Source: Propionibacteriaceae bacterium (GTDB taxonomy: Bacteria; Actinomycetota; Actinomycetes; Propionibacteriales; Propionibacteriaceae). Taken from it: 64,000 bases of DNA. The notes under the pieces were generated by a model. That model had not been told where the DNA came from. It made no database searches and was given only the letters and a program-made list of their open reading frames with translations. Below are positions 41,323 to 50,568 of this stretch, in pieces. Both the position numbers and the translations under genes were made by a program. The stretch is taken from the NCBI GenBank assembly GCA_016717345.1, contig JADKFR010000003.1, positions 124,001 through 188,000 on the forward strand, in the 5' to 3' direction. The stretch's first letter is position 1; every line of letters begins with the position of its first letter.

Positions 41323-43244
41323 CCGCGCAACCTTTCCCGGGCCGGCGACAGGACCTGCTGGGTGAACGTCTCGATCACCTCGCGGGCGATTTGTTGCGCG
41401 GTGAGGCCGACTGCTTGCAGCAGCTCCCTGCGGGAGCCCTGGGGAAGGAAATCCTGCGGGATTCCGAAGGCACGTACCGGCGTGCCCAGACCCGCCGAGG
41501 CCGCTTCGAGCGCTACCCGGGCACCCAGGCCACCCACCACGCCGTTGTCCTCGATGGTGGCCACCAGATCATGCTCGGCGACCAGTCGAAGCAGCGCCGG
41601 TGACACCGGCAGTGCCCACACCGGGTCCACGACGGTCACCCCGATCCCCTGCTGCTCCAGACGTTGCCCGACCTCGATGGCCGTCCCGCACAACTGCCCA
41701 TAGCCCACCAGCAGGACCCGTGGCGCGGGGCTGGTCATCAGGATGTCCACACCGTCCCGTTGCCCAACGGCGGGGATCGGATCCGGCAGCGCCTCCTTGG
41801 AGTAGCGCAGCGCAGTGGGTCCGTCGTCGATCGTGACCGCCAGCCGGAGCGCCTCCGCCAGTCGCGTCTCGTCACGTGGGGCCGCCAGTCGCAGACCGGG
41901 GACGAGGCCCAACAGCGAGAGGTCCCACATGCCGTCGTGGCTGGGGCCGTCCGGCCCGGTGACGCCGGCCCGGTCGAGCACCAGGGTCACTCCCAGCCGA
42001 TGCAGGCCCACGTCCATCAGTACCTGGTCGAAGGCACGGTTGAGGAACGTCGCATAGACCGCGACCACCGGGTGCATTCCCCCGGCAGCCATCCCTGCGG
42101 CTGAGGTGACGGCGTGTTGTTCGGCAATGCCGACGTCGAACACTCGATCGGGGAAGTGTCGGGCGAAGGTGTCCAGCCCGGTCGGGTGAAGCATGGCGGC
42201 AGTCACCGCGACCACCCGGTCATCAGTGGCCCCGATTCTGGCCAGTTCAGCCCCGAAAGCGTCCGTCCACGTCCGCACCCCCGGGTCACCCAACGGCTCC
42301 CCGGTCACCTCATCGATCCGGCCCACGGCGTGGAACCGGTCGGCCTCGTGTTCCTCGGCGGCCTTGAAACCCCGGCCCTTCTGGGTGATGCAATGCACCA
42401 GGACCGGCCCTCCGAACCCTTTGGCCTGATGGAGCGCCAGTTCCAGGGCGCCGCAGTCGTGGCCGTCGATCGGACCGAGATACTTCAGTCCGAGGTCGGA
42501 GAACATCCCCTGGGGAGCCAGGACATCCTTGACACCCATCTTGAAGCCGTGCAGCAGTCCATAGACCATTGCGCCGATCACCGGCGTCGCGCGAACCATC
42601 TCCTTGATCCGCCGCAGCAGGCGCTCATAACGTCGGTCGGTGCGGATCGCAGACAACTGCTTCCCGAGACCGGAGAGCTGAGTGGCGATCCCGCCCACCG
42701 TCGGGGTGTAGGACCGCCCGTTGTCGTTGACGACGATGATGAGCTTGAGATCGTCTTGGACAGCGATGTTGTTGAGCGCCTCCCAGACCATGCCGCCGGT
42801 CAGGGCCCCGTCCCCGATGACGGGGACCACCGTGCGGTCTTCACCGCGCAATCGGAACGCCTTGGCCATCCCCTCCGCCCATGAAAGCGACGTCGAGGCG
42901 TGCGAATTCTCGACCCAATCGTGGTCGGATTCCGCTCGACTGGGATAGCCGGAAAGCCCGCCTGATTGCCGCAGGCTGGCGAACAACTCCTGGCGACCGG
43001 TGAGCAACTTATGGACGTAACTCTGGTGACCGGTGTCGAAGATGATCGGGTCACGCGGGGAATCGAAGACCCGGTGCAGGGCAATGGTGAGCTCGACCAC
43101 TCCGAGGTTCGGCCCGAGATGCCCACCGGTTCTGCTGACATTGCGGATCAGGAAGGTCCGAATTTCGCCAGCGAGCGTCGAGAGCTCATCGGCGGTCAGT
43201 TCCCGCAGATCAGCGGGGGACGTGATCGACTCCAGCAGGGGCAC
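41319..43244 (-). CDS. dxs: 1-deoxy-D-xylulose-5-phosphate synthase
   Basis: First enzyme of the MEP isoprenoid pathway, thiamine-dependent, 641 residues. Motifs: GHLGPNLGVVELTIALHRVF, FDTGHQSYVHKLLTG, the thiamine motif GDGALTGGMVWEALNN...VVNDNGRSY, and FDVGIAEQHAVTSAAGMAAG with MDVGLHRLGVTLVLDRAGVTGPDG. The order and length match actinobacterial Dxs1. The likely upstream gene in the same direction is the LexA-boxed gene, separated by 22 bases. Confidence 0.96.
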   Translation of the reverse strand: MPLLESITSPADLRELTADELSTLAGEIRTFLIRNVSRTGGHLGPNLGVVELTIALHRVFDSPRDPIIFDTGHQSYVHKLLTGRQELFASLRQSGGLSGYPSRAESDHDWVENSHASTSLSWAEGMAKAFRLRGEDRTVVPVIGDGALTGGMVWEALNNIAVQDDLKLIIVVNDNGRSYTPTVGGIATQLSGLGKQLSAIRTDRRYERLLRRIKEMVRATPVIGAMVYGLLHGFKMGVKDVLAPQGMFSDLGLKYLGPIDGHDCGALELALHQAKGFGGPVLVHCITQKGRGFKAAEEHEADRFHAVGRIDEVTGEPLGDPGVRTWTDAFGAELARIGATDDRVVAVTAAMLHPTGLDTFARHFPDRVFDVGIAEQHAVTSAAGMAAGGMHPVVAVYATFLNRAFDQVLMDVGLHRLGVTLVLDRAGVTGPDGPSHDGMWDLSLLGLVPGLRLAAPRDETRLAEALRLAVTIDDGPTALRYSKEALPDPIPAVGQRDGVDILMTSPAPRVLLVGYGQLCGTAIEVGQRLEQQGIGVTVVDPVWALPVSPALLRLVAEHDLVATIEDNGVVGGLGARVALEAASAGLGTPVRAFGIPQDFLPQGSRRELLQAVGLTAQQIAREVIETFTQQVLSPARERLRG

Positions 43245-43266
43245 CCGACGAGTCTACGTCGAGCAC

Positions 43267-43677
43267 TCACAACTTGCTGACGAACACCCCTCCGCGCAAC
43301 GCCTCCTCCACCAGCCCCACCTCGCGCCGGGTGCGCATCAGCCTCGCGCCCTGCTCCGCCCAGGCCTCAGTGGCGGCCTGGATCACCTCCACCTCGACGT
43401 GCTCCGCCAGATCAACGCGCACCTGGGAGAGTCCGTTGGCATTGGCCTGCACCTGGGATGCCACGTACTCACCAGCGAATCGGGCCAGCACCACTGGGTG
43501 ACGGCGAAGCACCGGGTACGCCCGGTAGTCAGCGGGGCAGCAGTCCAGCAGGAAGGCGACAGCCGTCGCCTCCCAGTCCGGCGCACCGGGCGGACGGACC
43601 TGCTCAGGCCATCCCGGGGGAACATACGACCGTTCAGGCACCGTCCGCCGCCTGCGATCCTCCAGCCGTTCGGGCAT
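43267..43677 (-). CDS. Actinobacterial protein of unknown function under a LexA box
   Basis: A 136-residue protein, start ATG 43677 with an AGGAGG site 5 bases upstream. It opens MPERLEDRRRRTVPERSYVP and contains WEATAVAFLLDCCPADYRAY, PVLRRHPVVLARFAGEYVAS and REVGLVEEALRGGVFVSKL. I recall similar proteins in other actinobacteria but no function. No membrane helix or metal motif is visible. Its promoter carries a 24-base palindrome that fits a LexA site, so it is likely induced by DNA damage. It may be read through into dxs 22 bases on. Confidence 0.75.
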   Translation of the reverse strand: MPERLEDRRRRTVPERSYVPPGWPEQVRPPGAPDWEATAVAFLLDCCPADYRAYPVLRRHPVVLARFAGEYVASQVQANANGLSQVRVDLAEHVEVEVIQAATEAWAEQGARLMRTRREVGLVEEALRGGVFVSKL

Positions 43678-43688
43678 GAAACCTCCTT

Positions 43689-43712
43689 AGAATCGAATAT
43701 ATGTTCGATTCT
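43689..43712. promoter_or_regulatory. LexA (SOS) box
   Basis: The 16-base core TCGAATATATGTTCGA (43693-43708) matches the actinobacterial LexA consensus TCGAAC-N4-GTTCGA with one mismatch, and its symmetry extends to 9-base arms AGAATCGAA/TTCGATTCT (43689-43712). It lies directly against the ribosome site of the 43267-43677 gene on the minus strand, so a bound LexA would cover the transcription start. The adjoining gene on the far side is transcribed toward it, so only the 136-residue gene would be controlled. Confidence 0.85.
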
Positions 43713-44193
43713 AACCCGTGAACAGCCACACCGCCATCGAGACGATCCCCGACCCGAAGAGGCCTCCCACAACGGCCCGCTGCGCCCACCTGAACCGCGC
43801 CTGTGTCGAGAACGAGGCGGACAGCAGTGCCGCCAGGGCCGGAGAGAAGAGCAGCACGAGCCACCACCACCACTGCCCCGCGAACTGGAGGAGACCCAGC
43901 AGGCCGGTGACCACCCCCACTGTGGCCAGTGTCGACAGGACCCAGCCCTGGACCTTCAGAAGTCGCAGCACCGGCCCCAGGGCCGCAGCGAAACCGAGGA
44001 GGGCCAGCCCAGCCCCCCACAGCAGGCCGCAGTCGAGGGCGAGGTCACCGGCCGATTCCACGGCCGGGCACGCCAGAGGTCTAGCGATCTGGGCCCCAAT
44101 GAGTGCGAACAGCCCAGCGATGACTCCGGCCAGCAGGCAGGCCAGATAGCTCCAGGCGATACGATTCGCCAGGTCCGGACCCTCCGACCTCAT
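43711..44193 (-). CDS. Four-helix membrane protein, unknown
   Basis: A 160-residue protein with about four helices (IAWSYLACLLAGVIAGLFAL, LLWGAGLALLGFAAALGPVL, LSTLATVGVVTGLLGLLQFA, AQRAVVGGLFGSGIVSMAVW) and a WWWW run in the third extracellular region. It follows acnA by 4 bases and ends at the LexA box. I recognise no family; the location in a conserved acnA-dxs stretch suggests it is a genuine gene. Confidence 0.6.
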   Translation of the reverse strand: MRSEGPDLANRIAWSYLACLLAGVIAGLFALIGAQIARPLACPAVESAGDLALDCGLLWGAGLALLGFAAALGPVLRLLKVQGWVLSTLATVGVVTGLLGLLQFAGQWWWWLVLLFSPALAALLSASFSTQARFRWAQRAVVGGLFGSGIVSMAVWLFTG

Positions 44194-44197
44194 CCGG

Positions 44198-46873
44198 CTA
44201 CTTCTTCAACAGACTCCGCAGGACGTACTGCATGATCCCGCCATGGCGGTAGTAGTCGGCTTCCCCCGGAGTGTCGATCCGAACGACAGCCTCGAAGCTG
44301 ATCGGCTCGCCCTGGGACGGGGAGACCGTCACGGTGACCGTGGCCGGCGTCACGTGGTCGTTGAGCGCGGTCACGCCGCTGACCGCGTAGGTCTCCTCCC
44401 CCGTCAGCCCGAGAGAGGTGGCGTTGTGCCCCTCGGGGAACTGGAGCGGCAGCACGCCCATGCCGATCAGGTTCGATCGGTGGATGCGCTCATAGCTCTC
44501 CGCGATCACCACCTTCACCCCGAGCAGCGCCGTTCCCTTTGCTGCCCAGTCCCGTGACGAACCCGAGCCGTACTCCTTCCCGGACAGGATCACCAGCGGA
44601 ACCCCCGCCTCCGCATAGTGCTGAGCAGCGTCGTACACCGTCGCAACCGGAGCGTCCGGCGCGGTGAAGTCCCTGGTGAAGCCGCCTTCGGTGCCGGGGG
44701 CCAACTGATTTCGTAAGCGGATGTTGGCGAACGTGCCCCGGATCATGACCTCGTGGTTGCCACGTCGCGAGCCGTAGGAGTTGAAGTCGGAGCGGTGGAC
44801 GCCGTGCTCCGTGAGATACCGCCCGGCGGGGCTGTCGGCCTTGATGGCGCCCGCGGGAGAGATGTGGTCAGTGGTGACCGAGTCACCCAGCTTCAGCAGC
44901 ACGCGGGCACCGGCGATGTCGGTGACCGGGACCGGAGAGGCCGGCATGCTTTCGAAGTAGGGCGGCTTCCGGACGTAGGTGGAGGTCTCGTCCCACTCGA
45001 AGGTCTCCCCCTCCGGAGTGGGGAGGGAACGCCACGTCTCGTCGCCGGCGAAGACGTCGGCATACCGTGAGGTGAACATGTCGGCCGAGATCGATGAGTT
45101 GACCACGTCGTCGACTTCGGCCTGGCTCGGCCAGATGTCGGCGAGGAAGACGTCAGCGCCATCCGTGCCCTGCCCGATCGGGTCGTTCATCAGGTCGATG
45201 TCCATCGTCCCAGCCAGAGCGTAGGCGACCACGAGCGGCGGGCTGGCCAGGTAGTTCATCTTGACGTCGGGATTGATGCGACCCTCGAAGTTGCGATTGC
45301 CACTCAGCACCGAGGTGACCGCCAGATCGTGATCGTTCACCGCTTGTGACACCTCGGGGATCAGCGGACCCGAGTTACCGATGCAGGTGGTGCAGCCGTA
45401 CCCGACCAGATCGAAATCCAGGGCGTTGAGGTACTGCGTGAGTCCGGACTTCTCGTAGTAGTCCGTGACCACCTTCGAGCCTGGAGCCAGCGTGGTCTTC
45501 ACCCAGGGCTTGCGCCGCAAGCCCCGTTCGACCGCCTTCTTGGCGACCAGAGCGGCCCCGATCATGACGCTCGGGTTGGAGGTGTTGGTGCACGAGGTGA
45601 TGGCCGCGATGGTCACCGCACCATTGGTCAACTCGAACTGCTCCCCGGTGTCGAGGGTGACCTGGGCCGGGGACGACTTCTCACTGAGGTAGTTGACCAC
45701 GACCTCCTCGAAGGACTCCTTGGCTTTGCTCAGCAGGATGCGGTCCTGGGGCCGCTTGGGCCCGGCGATGCTGGGCACCACGGTGGCAAGGTCCAGTTCG
45801 AGGTACTCGGAGAACCGGGGTTCATGGGTGGGATCGTGCCACAGGCCCTGTGCCTTGGCGTAGGTCTCGACGAGAGCCAATTGTTCCTCGCTGCGACCGG
45901 TCAATCGCAGGTAGTCGACAGTCTTGTCGTCGATGGGGAAGATGGCGATCGTGGAGCCGTATTCCGGGCTCATGTTTCCGATCGTCGCGCGGTTGGCCAG
46001 GGGCACCTCAGCCACTCCGGGGCCGTAGAACTCGACGAACTTGCCGACCACCTTGTGAGCGCGCAGCATTTCGGTGATGGTCAGCACGAGGTCGGTGGCG
46101 GTGGTGCCTTCGGGTAGTCTCCCGGACAGTTTGAAGCCCACGACGCGCGGGATGAGCATGGAGACCGGCTGGCCGAGCATGGCCGCCTCGGCCTCGATGC
46201 CACCGACGCCCCAGCCGACAACCCCGAGGCCGTTGACCATGGTGGTGTGGGAGTCGGTGCCCACGCAGGTATCGGGATAAGCCTGCAGCACCCCATCCAC
46301 AACCCGTGGAAACACCACCCGGGCAAGGTGCTCGATATTCACCTGGTGGACGATGCCGGTTCCCGGCGGAACCACGACGAAGTCATCGAAGGCCGTCTGG
46401 CCCCAGCGCAGGAACTGGTAGCGCTCGCGGTTGCGCTGGTACTCGAGTTCGACATTGCGCACGAAGGCATTCGCGGTGCCGAACAGGTCGGCCACCACGG
46501 AGTGATCGATCACCATCTCGGCGGGCGACAGTGGATTGACCACGGCGGGATCGCCACCCAACTCGGCAATGGCTTCGCGCATCGTGGCGAGGTCGACCAC
46601 GCACGGCACGCCGGTGAAGTCCTGCATGATCACCCGAGCCGGAGTGAACTGAATCTCCTTGCTGGGCTCCGCGGCGGGCTCCCAGCCCCCGAGAGCGGCG
46701 ATGTCGGACGCCGTGATGTTGGCCCCGTCCTCAGTACGCAGCAGGTTCTCCAGGAGCACCTTGAGGCTGAAGGGGAGGGTCGCGGAGCCGTCGACGGCAT
46801 CGACCCGGAAGATCTCGTAGGTGGTCCCACCGACAGTGAGGTCGGCCTTTGCTCGGTAGCTGTCGATGCTCAT
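44198..46873 (-). CDS. acnA: Aconitate hydratase A
   Basis: TCA-cycle enzyme with a [4Fe-4S] cluster, 891 residues from ATG 46873 behind GGAGGAT. Cluster cysteines sit in TSCTNTSNPSVM and VGYGCTTCIGNSGPL. Other signatures are GTDSHTTMVNGLGVVGWGVG, SRRGNHEVMIRGTFAN and KEYGSGSSRDWAAKGTALLG. A longer frame opens upstream at 46957, but the standard N-terminus MSIDSYRAKADLTVGG supports 46873. An imperfect palindrome lies in the leader. Confidence 0.96.
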   Translation of the reverse strand: MSIDSYRAKADLTVGGTTYEIFRVDAVDGSATLPFSLKVLLENLLRTEDGANITASDIAALGGWEPAAEPSKEIQFTPARVIMQDFTGVPCVVDLATMREAIAELGGDPAVVNPLSPAEMVIDHSVVADLFGTANAFVRNVELEYQRNRERYQFLRWGQTAFDDFVVVPPGTGIVHQVNIEHLARVVFPRVVDGVLQAYPDTCVGTDSHTTMVNGLGVVGWGVGGIEAEAAMLGQPVSMLIPRVVGFKLSGRLPEGTTATDLVLTITEMLRAHKVVGKFVEFYGPGVAEVPLANRATIGNMSPEYGSTIAIFPIDDKTVDYLRLTGRSEEQLALVETYAKAQGLWHDPTHEPRFSEYLELDLATVVPSIAGPKRPQDRILLSKAKESFEEVVVNYLSEKSSPAQVTLDTGEQFELTNGAVTIAAITSCTNTSNPSVMIGAALVAKKAVERGLRRKPWVKTTLAPGSKVVTDYYEKSGLTQYLNALDFDLVGYGCTTCIGNSGPLIPEVSQAVNDHDLAVTSVLSGNRNFEGRINPDVKMNYLASPPLVVAYALAGTMDIDLMNDPIGQGTDGADVFLADIWPSQAEVDDVVNSSISADMFTSRYADVFAGDETWRSLPTPEGETFEWDETSTYVRKPPYFESMPASPVPVTDIAGARVLLKLGDSVTTDHISPAGAIKADSPAGRYLTEHGVHRSDFNSYGSRRGNHEVMIRGTFANIRLRNQLAPGTEGGFTRDFTAPDAPVATVYDAAQHYAEAGVPLVILSGKEYGSGSSRDWAAKGTALLGVKVVIAESYERIHRSNLIGMGVLPLQFPEGHNATSLGLTGEETYAVSGVTALNDHVTPATVTVTVSPSQGEPISFEAVVRIDTPGEADYYRHGGIMQYVLRSLLKK

Positions 46874-46896
46874 CGATCCTCCTGATCGGCGCAAAC

Positions 46897-46914
46897 TATC
46901 TTGATGTCGAAATA
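46897..46914. promoter_or_regulatory. Imperfect palindrome in the acnA leader
   Basis: TATCTTGATGTCGAAATA (46897-46914) has arms TATCTTGA and TCGAAATA that match the inverted repeat at 6 of 8 positions. It lies 24 bases ahead of the acnA ATG, just after an AT-rich TATTAT (46917-46912 on the minus strand) that could be a -10. The location suits an operator for a TetR- or MarR-type repressor of aconitase; no regulator is encoded nearby. Confidence 0.45.
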
Positions 46915-46969
46915 ATATCGCACCCTGCCGATTGCAGGCTATCCGACCCCACGCCACCCGAGAGTGCGT

Positions 46970-47155
46970 TCAGTGGTCTCGCTGGGCCCGTCGCTGCTCA
47001 GCCCACGCGGTACGCAGTTCGTCATCGCCCATGGCCAAGTACACGATGGGGCAGTCATGCGGACCGGTGACGCTGAGCTGGCACAGCGTGCACGGCTCCC
47101 CAGGGCGCAGCGGGCATTTCGGCTCGGGGGCTCGTCGGACCGCGGAGGAACTCAC
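46970..47155 (-). CDS. Small cysteine-containing protein (DUF6767-like)
   Basis: A 61-residue protein from a GTG codon overlapping the end of the RNA methyltransferase gene (GTGA). It has four cysteines in CPLRPGEPCTLCQ and GPHDCPIVYLAMGDDELR, a possible zinc or metal site. I associate the pattern with DUF6767 in actinobacteria, from memory. Translational coupling to the methyltransferase suggests joint expression. Function unknown. Confidence 0.65.
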   Translation of the reverse strand: MSSSAVRRAPEPKCPLRPGEPCTLCQLSVTGPHDCPIVYLAMGDDELRTAWAEQRRAQRDH

Positions 47156-48345
47156 GGCTTCACGCTAGCGGCTGGCGGAGAGCCGTCCTCCCCCTCCAGC
47201 GGCGGTATCTGTACCACCCGTGCGGCACCGTCGGGTTCCAGCAGTGCCAGGCACTCCACATGATGGGTCATCGGGAACAGGTCGAAGGCCCTCACCGAGG
47301 TGGTCGCGTAGCCGAGCGCGGCCGCCGTTGAAAGATCTCGCGCCAGCGAGGCGGGGTCGCAGGCCACATAGGCGATCGCACGGGGCCGGCGGGAAGCGAT
47401 GGCACGCATGACCTGGGCACCCGCCCCGCTGCGGGGCGGGTCAAGGACGACCAGATCCGTCCGGGCGGGCAACCTCCGCAGGGCGCGGGCCACGTCCCCC
47501 ACGCTGAACCTCGCACCGGGGACATTGCGACGTGCGAACGCCACCGCGCGGGCGTCACCTTCGATGCCCCAAACCCGGCAACCGGCGTCGAGGAGGGTCG
47601 CTGCGAACAATCCGACCCCGCAGAACAGGTCGAAGGCCGCTTCTCCCGAGCGTGGCGCCAATGCCTGCCGGACGGCGTGGGTGAGCGTGTCGGGTGCGGC
47701 GGTGTGACTTTGCCAGAACCCGGCCGGAGACACCTCGAAGTCCCGCTCGCCCACATGCTCGGTGACCGAGTCCGGGAGTTCGTCCGCCGGGCCTGTGATC
47801 GAACCCGAGGAGGCCGCCGCGGCGACCACTTCCACGCCTCCAGTCACCCCGGTGGGTCGCGGACGGGAGATCGCGGGGTTTGCGATCCGGCACCCCTCCG
47901 CGGGGAGCGGGACCAGGTCGTTGGAGCGGTGGGCTCTGAGGCCCACCAGCCCTTGGGCGTCGGTGAGGAATCGCATCCGAGTCCGCCACCCGAATTCGTC
48001 GGGCTGCACCGCCTCGACCTCTCCGGTGAAGTTGACCCCAGCGCTGTGTTGGAGGAGTTCGGCGACGACCTGGCGCTTCAGTTCGCGGCTGTGGGCCGGC
48101 CCCACGTGTTGGAAATCGCAGCCGCCGCAGCGAGCAGCGATGGGGCAGGGTGCCGGTCGGCGCAGCGGGCTGGCCTCGACGACCTCGATCACCTCACCCC
48201 GGCAGAAGCGGGGGCGCACCTCGGTGATCCGCAACCGGACCAGCTCGCCTTCGAGGGTGTGGCGGGCGAACACGACGGTGTGGACGGGGCCCGTCGGCAC
48301 CCGGACCACCCAGTGCCCTCCATGCGCCACCGGCCCCACCTGCAC
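47152..48345 (-). CDS. TrmA/RumA-family RNA methyltransferase with TRAM domain
   Basis: SAM-dependent uracil-5-methyltransferase family, 397 residues. An N-terminal TRAM domain (VQVGPVAHGGHWVVRVPTGP, FARHTLEGELVRLRITEVRP) is followed by a cysteine cluster (CPIAARCGGCDFQHVGPAHS), FDLFCGVGLFAATLLDAG (SAM site), VLDPPRSGAGAQVMRAI and YVACDPASLARDL with the catalytic Cys. The target base is unknown. I chose GTG 48345 because the TRAM domain begins there; the frame is open to 48489, overlapping the permease gene. The mycobacterial relative is in the same place next to an APC permease. Confidence 0.85.
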   Translation of the reverse strand: MQVGPVAHGGHWVVRVPTGPVHTVVFARHTLEGELVRLRITEVRPRFCRGEVIEVVEASPLRRPAPCPIAARCGGCDFQHVGPAHSRELKRQVVAELLQHSAGVNFTGEVEAVQPDEFGWRTRMRFLTDAQGLVGLRAHRSNDLVPLPAEGCRIANPAISRPRPTGVTGGVEVVAAAASSGSITGPADELPDSVTEHVGERDFEVSPAGFWQSHTAAPDTLTHAVRQALAPRSGEAAFDLFCGVGLFAATLLDAGCRVWGIEGDARAVAFARRNVPGARFSVGDVARALRRLPARTDLVVLDPPRSGAGAQVMRAIASRRPRAIAYVACDPASLARDLSTAAALGYATTSVRAFDLFPMTHHVECLALLEPDGAARVVQIPPLEGEDGSPPAASVKP

Positions 48346-48397
48346 GATCGGGGTCAGGTCCCCTACCGACCAGCGGAAACCCTCCCGATCCGGGGCC

Positions 48398-50440
48398 CTA
48401 CTCCGTCCGCTCGACGTCAAGCGCCTCACCCATCCGCACCTGTCCCCGCCCAGGTTGCCGCCAGGCGGCCGCCGAATCGCGGCGGGCACGGTTGAGGGCG
48501 TACTTGGACGAAGCGAGCTGATAGGGCACCGAGGTGACCATCACGCCCTGCATGAAGTTGAGGCGGGTCTTCAGGATCAGACCGGTCTGGTTGTGCAGCA
48601 ACTGCTCCCACCAATGCCCCACGATGTACTCGGGGATGTACACACACACCACATCGCGCGGGTTGTCCGAGCGCAGGCCTCTCACGTAGTTCAGGATCGG
48701 GCCGGTGACTTCGCGGTAGGGCGAGGCGATCACCTTCAACGCCACCTCGGTGTCCTGAGCGTTCCACTGTTCCACGATGCGCTGCACTTCGTCCTCGTCC
48801 ACCGAGACGGTGACCGCTTCGATGGTGCTGGCGCGAGTTGCGCGCGCGAAGTTCACCGCCCGCATCGTCGGCTTGTTCACCTCCATGACAACGATCACCG
48901 CCCGCACTCGACTGGGCAGCATCCGGGCGTCCGAGGGTGCCACCGCCGTCTCCCGGGCGACCTTGGTGTAGTGGTTGCGGATCGAGCGCATCAGCGCGAA
49001 GACGAAGGCCATGGCGAGCACCGCAAGGTAGGCCCCGTAGATGAACTTCGACGCCAGCACGATGATCAGCACGACCCCGGTGCCGGTCAGGCCGACCGCG
49101 TTGATCAGGCGGGAGCGCTGCATCCGGGTCCTGACCTTCGGATCCTTCTCGGATTTCAGGTGGCGCGTCCAGTGCTTCATCATGCCGAACTGGCTGACGG
49201 TGAACGACACGAACACTCCGACCACGTACAACTGGATCAGTGCCGTGACACTGGCGTTGAAGACCAGCACCAGGGCGATGGCAGCCCCGGCGAGAGCCAG
49301 AATGCCGTTCGAAAACGCCAGCCGGTCGCCGCGGGTGTAGAGCGCCCGGGGCAGGAATCCGTCCCTGGCCAGAATCGACCCGAGTACCGGGAAACCGTTG
49401 AAGGCGGTGTTGGCTGCCAGGAACAGGATGATCATCGTGGCGGTGATCACGAAGTAGAACCCGATCGGGAAATCGCTGAAGATCGTCCGCGCCAACTGGC
49501 CCATCGCGGTCTCGTGGGGGACCTCGATGGCCTGGCCATTCAGCGCGAAATGCGATCCGCCGGTCTCCTCGATGAGTTTCAGCCCCGTGAGATTGGACAG
49601 GGCCACGATGCCGGCCAGCATCGTCACCGAGATCCCACCGAGCAGGCCGAGGGTGGTGGCGGCGTTGTGGCTCTTCGGCTCTCTGAAGGCCGGAACGCCG
49701 TTCGAGATCGCCTCGACTCCGGTGAGCGCTGCGCACCCGGACGAGAAGGCACGTGCAACCAGAATCACCACGGCGAGGCCGACAAACGGCTCGTAGGCTG
49801 GTGTTCCCACCACGTCATAGCCGGCCGTGGGAGCCTTCAGGGGTTCGCCGAGCGCGAGGATGCGGAACAGGCCCCAGAGTGTCATGCCGAGCACGCCCAC
49901 CATGAACGCATAGGTCGGCACGGCGAAGAAGGCGCCGGACTCACGCACCCCGCGCAGGTTCATCGACATCAGAACCAGGATCAGCAGAGCTGCCACCCAA
50001 CCCTCGTTGCCGGCGAGGAAGGGGAACATCGCCTTGGCGTTCTGAACGCCCGAAGAGACCGAGACGGCAACCGTGAGGACGTAGTCGACCAGCAAAGCGC
50101 TGGCGACGGTGAGCCCGGCGTTCGGCCCCAGATTGACGGTGGCCACCTCGTAGTCGCCGCCTCCGGAGGGGTAGGCGTGGACGGTCTGCCGGTAGGACAT
50201 GACCACGATGAGCATGACAGCCGCCACCGCGAGAGCGATCTCCCAGGACAGCGCGAAGGCAGCCATGCCCGCCAATGAAAGGGTCAGCAGGATTTCGTCG
50301 GGCGCATAGGCGACCGAGCTGAGGGCGTCGGAGGCGAAGACCGGCAGCGCGATGCGCTTGGGGAGCAGCGTCTCCCCCAGCTGGGCGCTGGCCAGTTTTC
50401 GACCGACCAGGAGTCGCTTGAGGAAGTCGGAGACCTTCAC
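48398..50440 (-). CDS. APC-family permease (possible potassium or amino-acid transporter)
   Basis: A 680-residue membrane protein with about 12 helices in the first 470 residues (opening GRKLASAQLGETLLPKRIAL, PVFASDALSSVAYAPDEIL) and a C-terminal soluble part of about 200 residues (RVRAVIVVMEVNKPTMRAVN, YREVTGPILNYVRGLRSDNP). This resembles the KimA/YdaO branch of the APC superfamily, some of which carry potassium. It is divergent from two TrkA-type potassium regulators. The start is GTG 50440, behind GCGGTCTC; no perfect ribosome site. Potassium transport is inference. Confidence 0.75.
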   Translation of the reverse strand: MKVSDFLKRLLVGRKLASAQLGETLLPKRIALPVFASDALSSVAYAPDEILLTLSLAGMAAFALSWEIALAVAAVMLIVVMSYRQTVHAYPSGGGDYEVATVNLGPNAGLTVASALLVDYVLTVAVSVSSGVQNAKAMFPFLAGNEGWVAALLILVLMSMNLRGVRESGAFFAVPTYAFMVGVLGMTLWGLFRILALGEPLKAPTAGYDVVGTPAYEPFVGLAVVILVARAFSSGCAALTGVEAISNGVPAFREPKSHNAATTLGLLGGISVTMLAGIVALSNLTGLKLIEETGGSHFALNGQAIEVPHETAMGQLARTIFSDFPIGFYFVITATMIILFLAANTAFNGFPVLGSILARDGFLPRALYTRGDRLAFSNGILALAGAAIALVLVFNASVTALIQLYVVGVFVSFTVSQFGMMKHWTRHLKSEKDPKVRTRMQRSRLINAVGLTGTGVVLIIVLASKFIYGAYLAVLAMAFVFALMRSIRNHYTKVARETAVAPSDARMLPSRVRAVIVVMEVNKPTMRAVNFARATRASTIEAVTVSVDEDEVQRIVEQWNAQDTEVALKVIASPYREVTGPILNYVRGLRSDNPRDVVCVYIPEYIVGHWWEQLLHNQTGLILKTRLNFMQGVMVTSVPYQLASSKYALNRARRDSAAAWRQPGRGQVRMGEALDVERTE

Positions 50441-50568
50441 GAGACCGCACTCTAATGCCTTTTGCGGTCGCAACCGGGCTGCGCAACCGGTGTAGCGTCC
50501 CTAGCGGGGCCGAGAGTCGATAAAGTCGTGGGACCAAGGCGTGGCACGACAGAGCGGAGGCAGTGGCG

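Noticed and set aside
47762..50278. Long plus-strand open frame opposite the methyltransferase and permease genes
   Set aside because: It mirrors two real genes; its translation is Arg/His/Gly-rich with no domain, typical of a GC-driven shadow frame.
50441..50568. c-di-AMP (ydaO) riboswitch between the APC permease and trkA
   Set aside because: The 128-base gap is too short and holds none of the conserved core sequences I know for this riboswitch.
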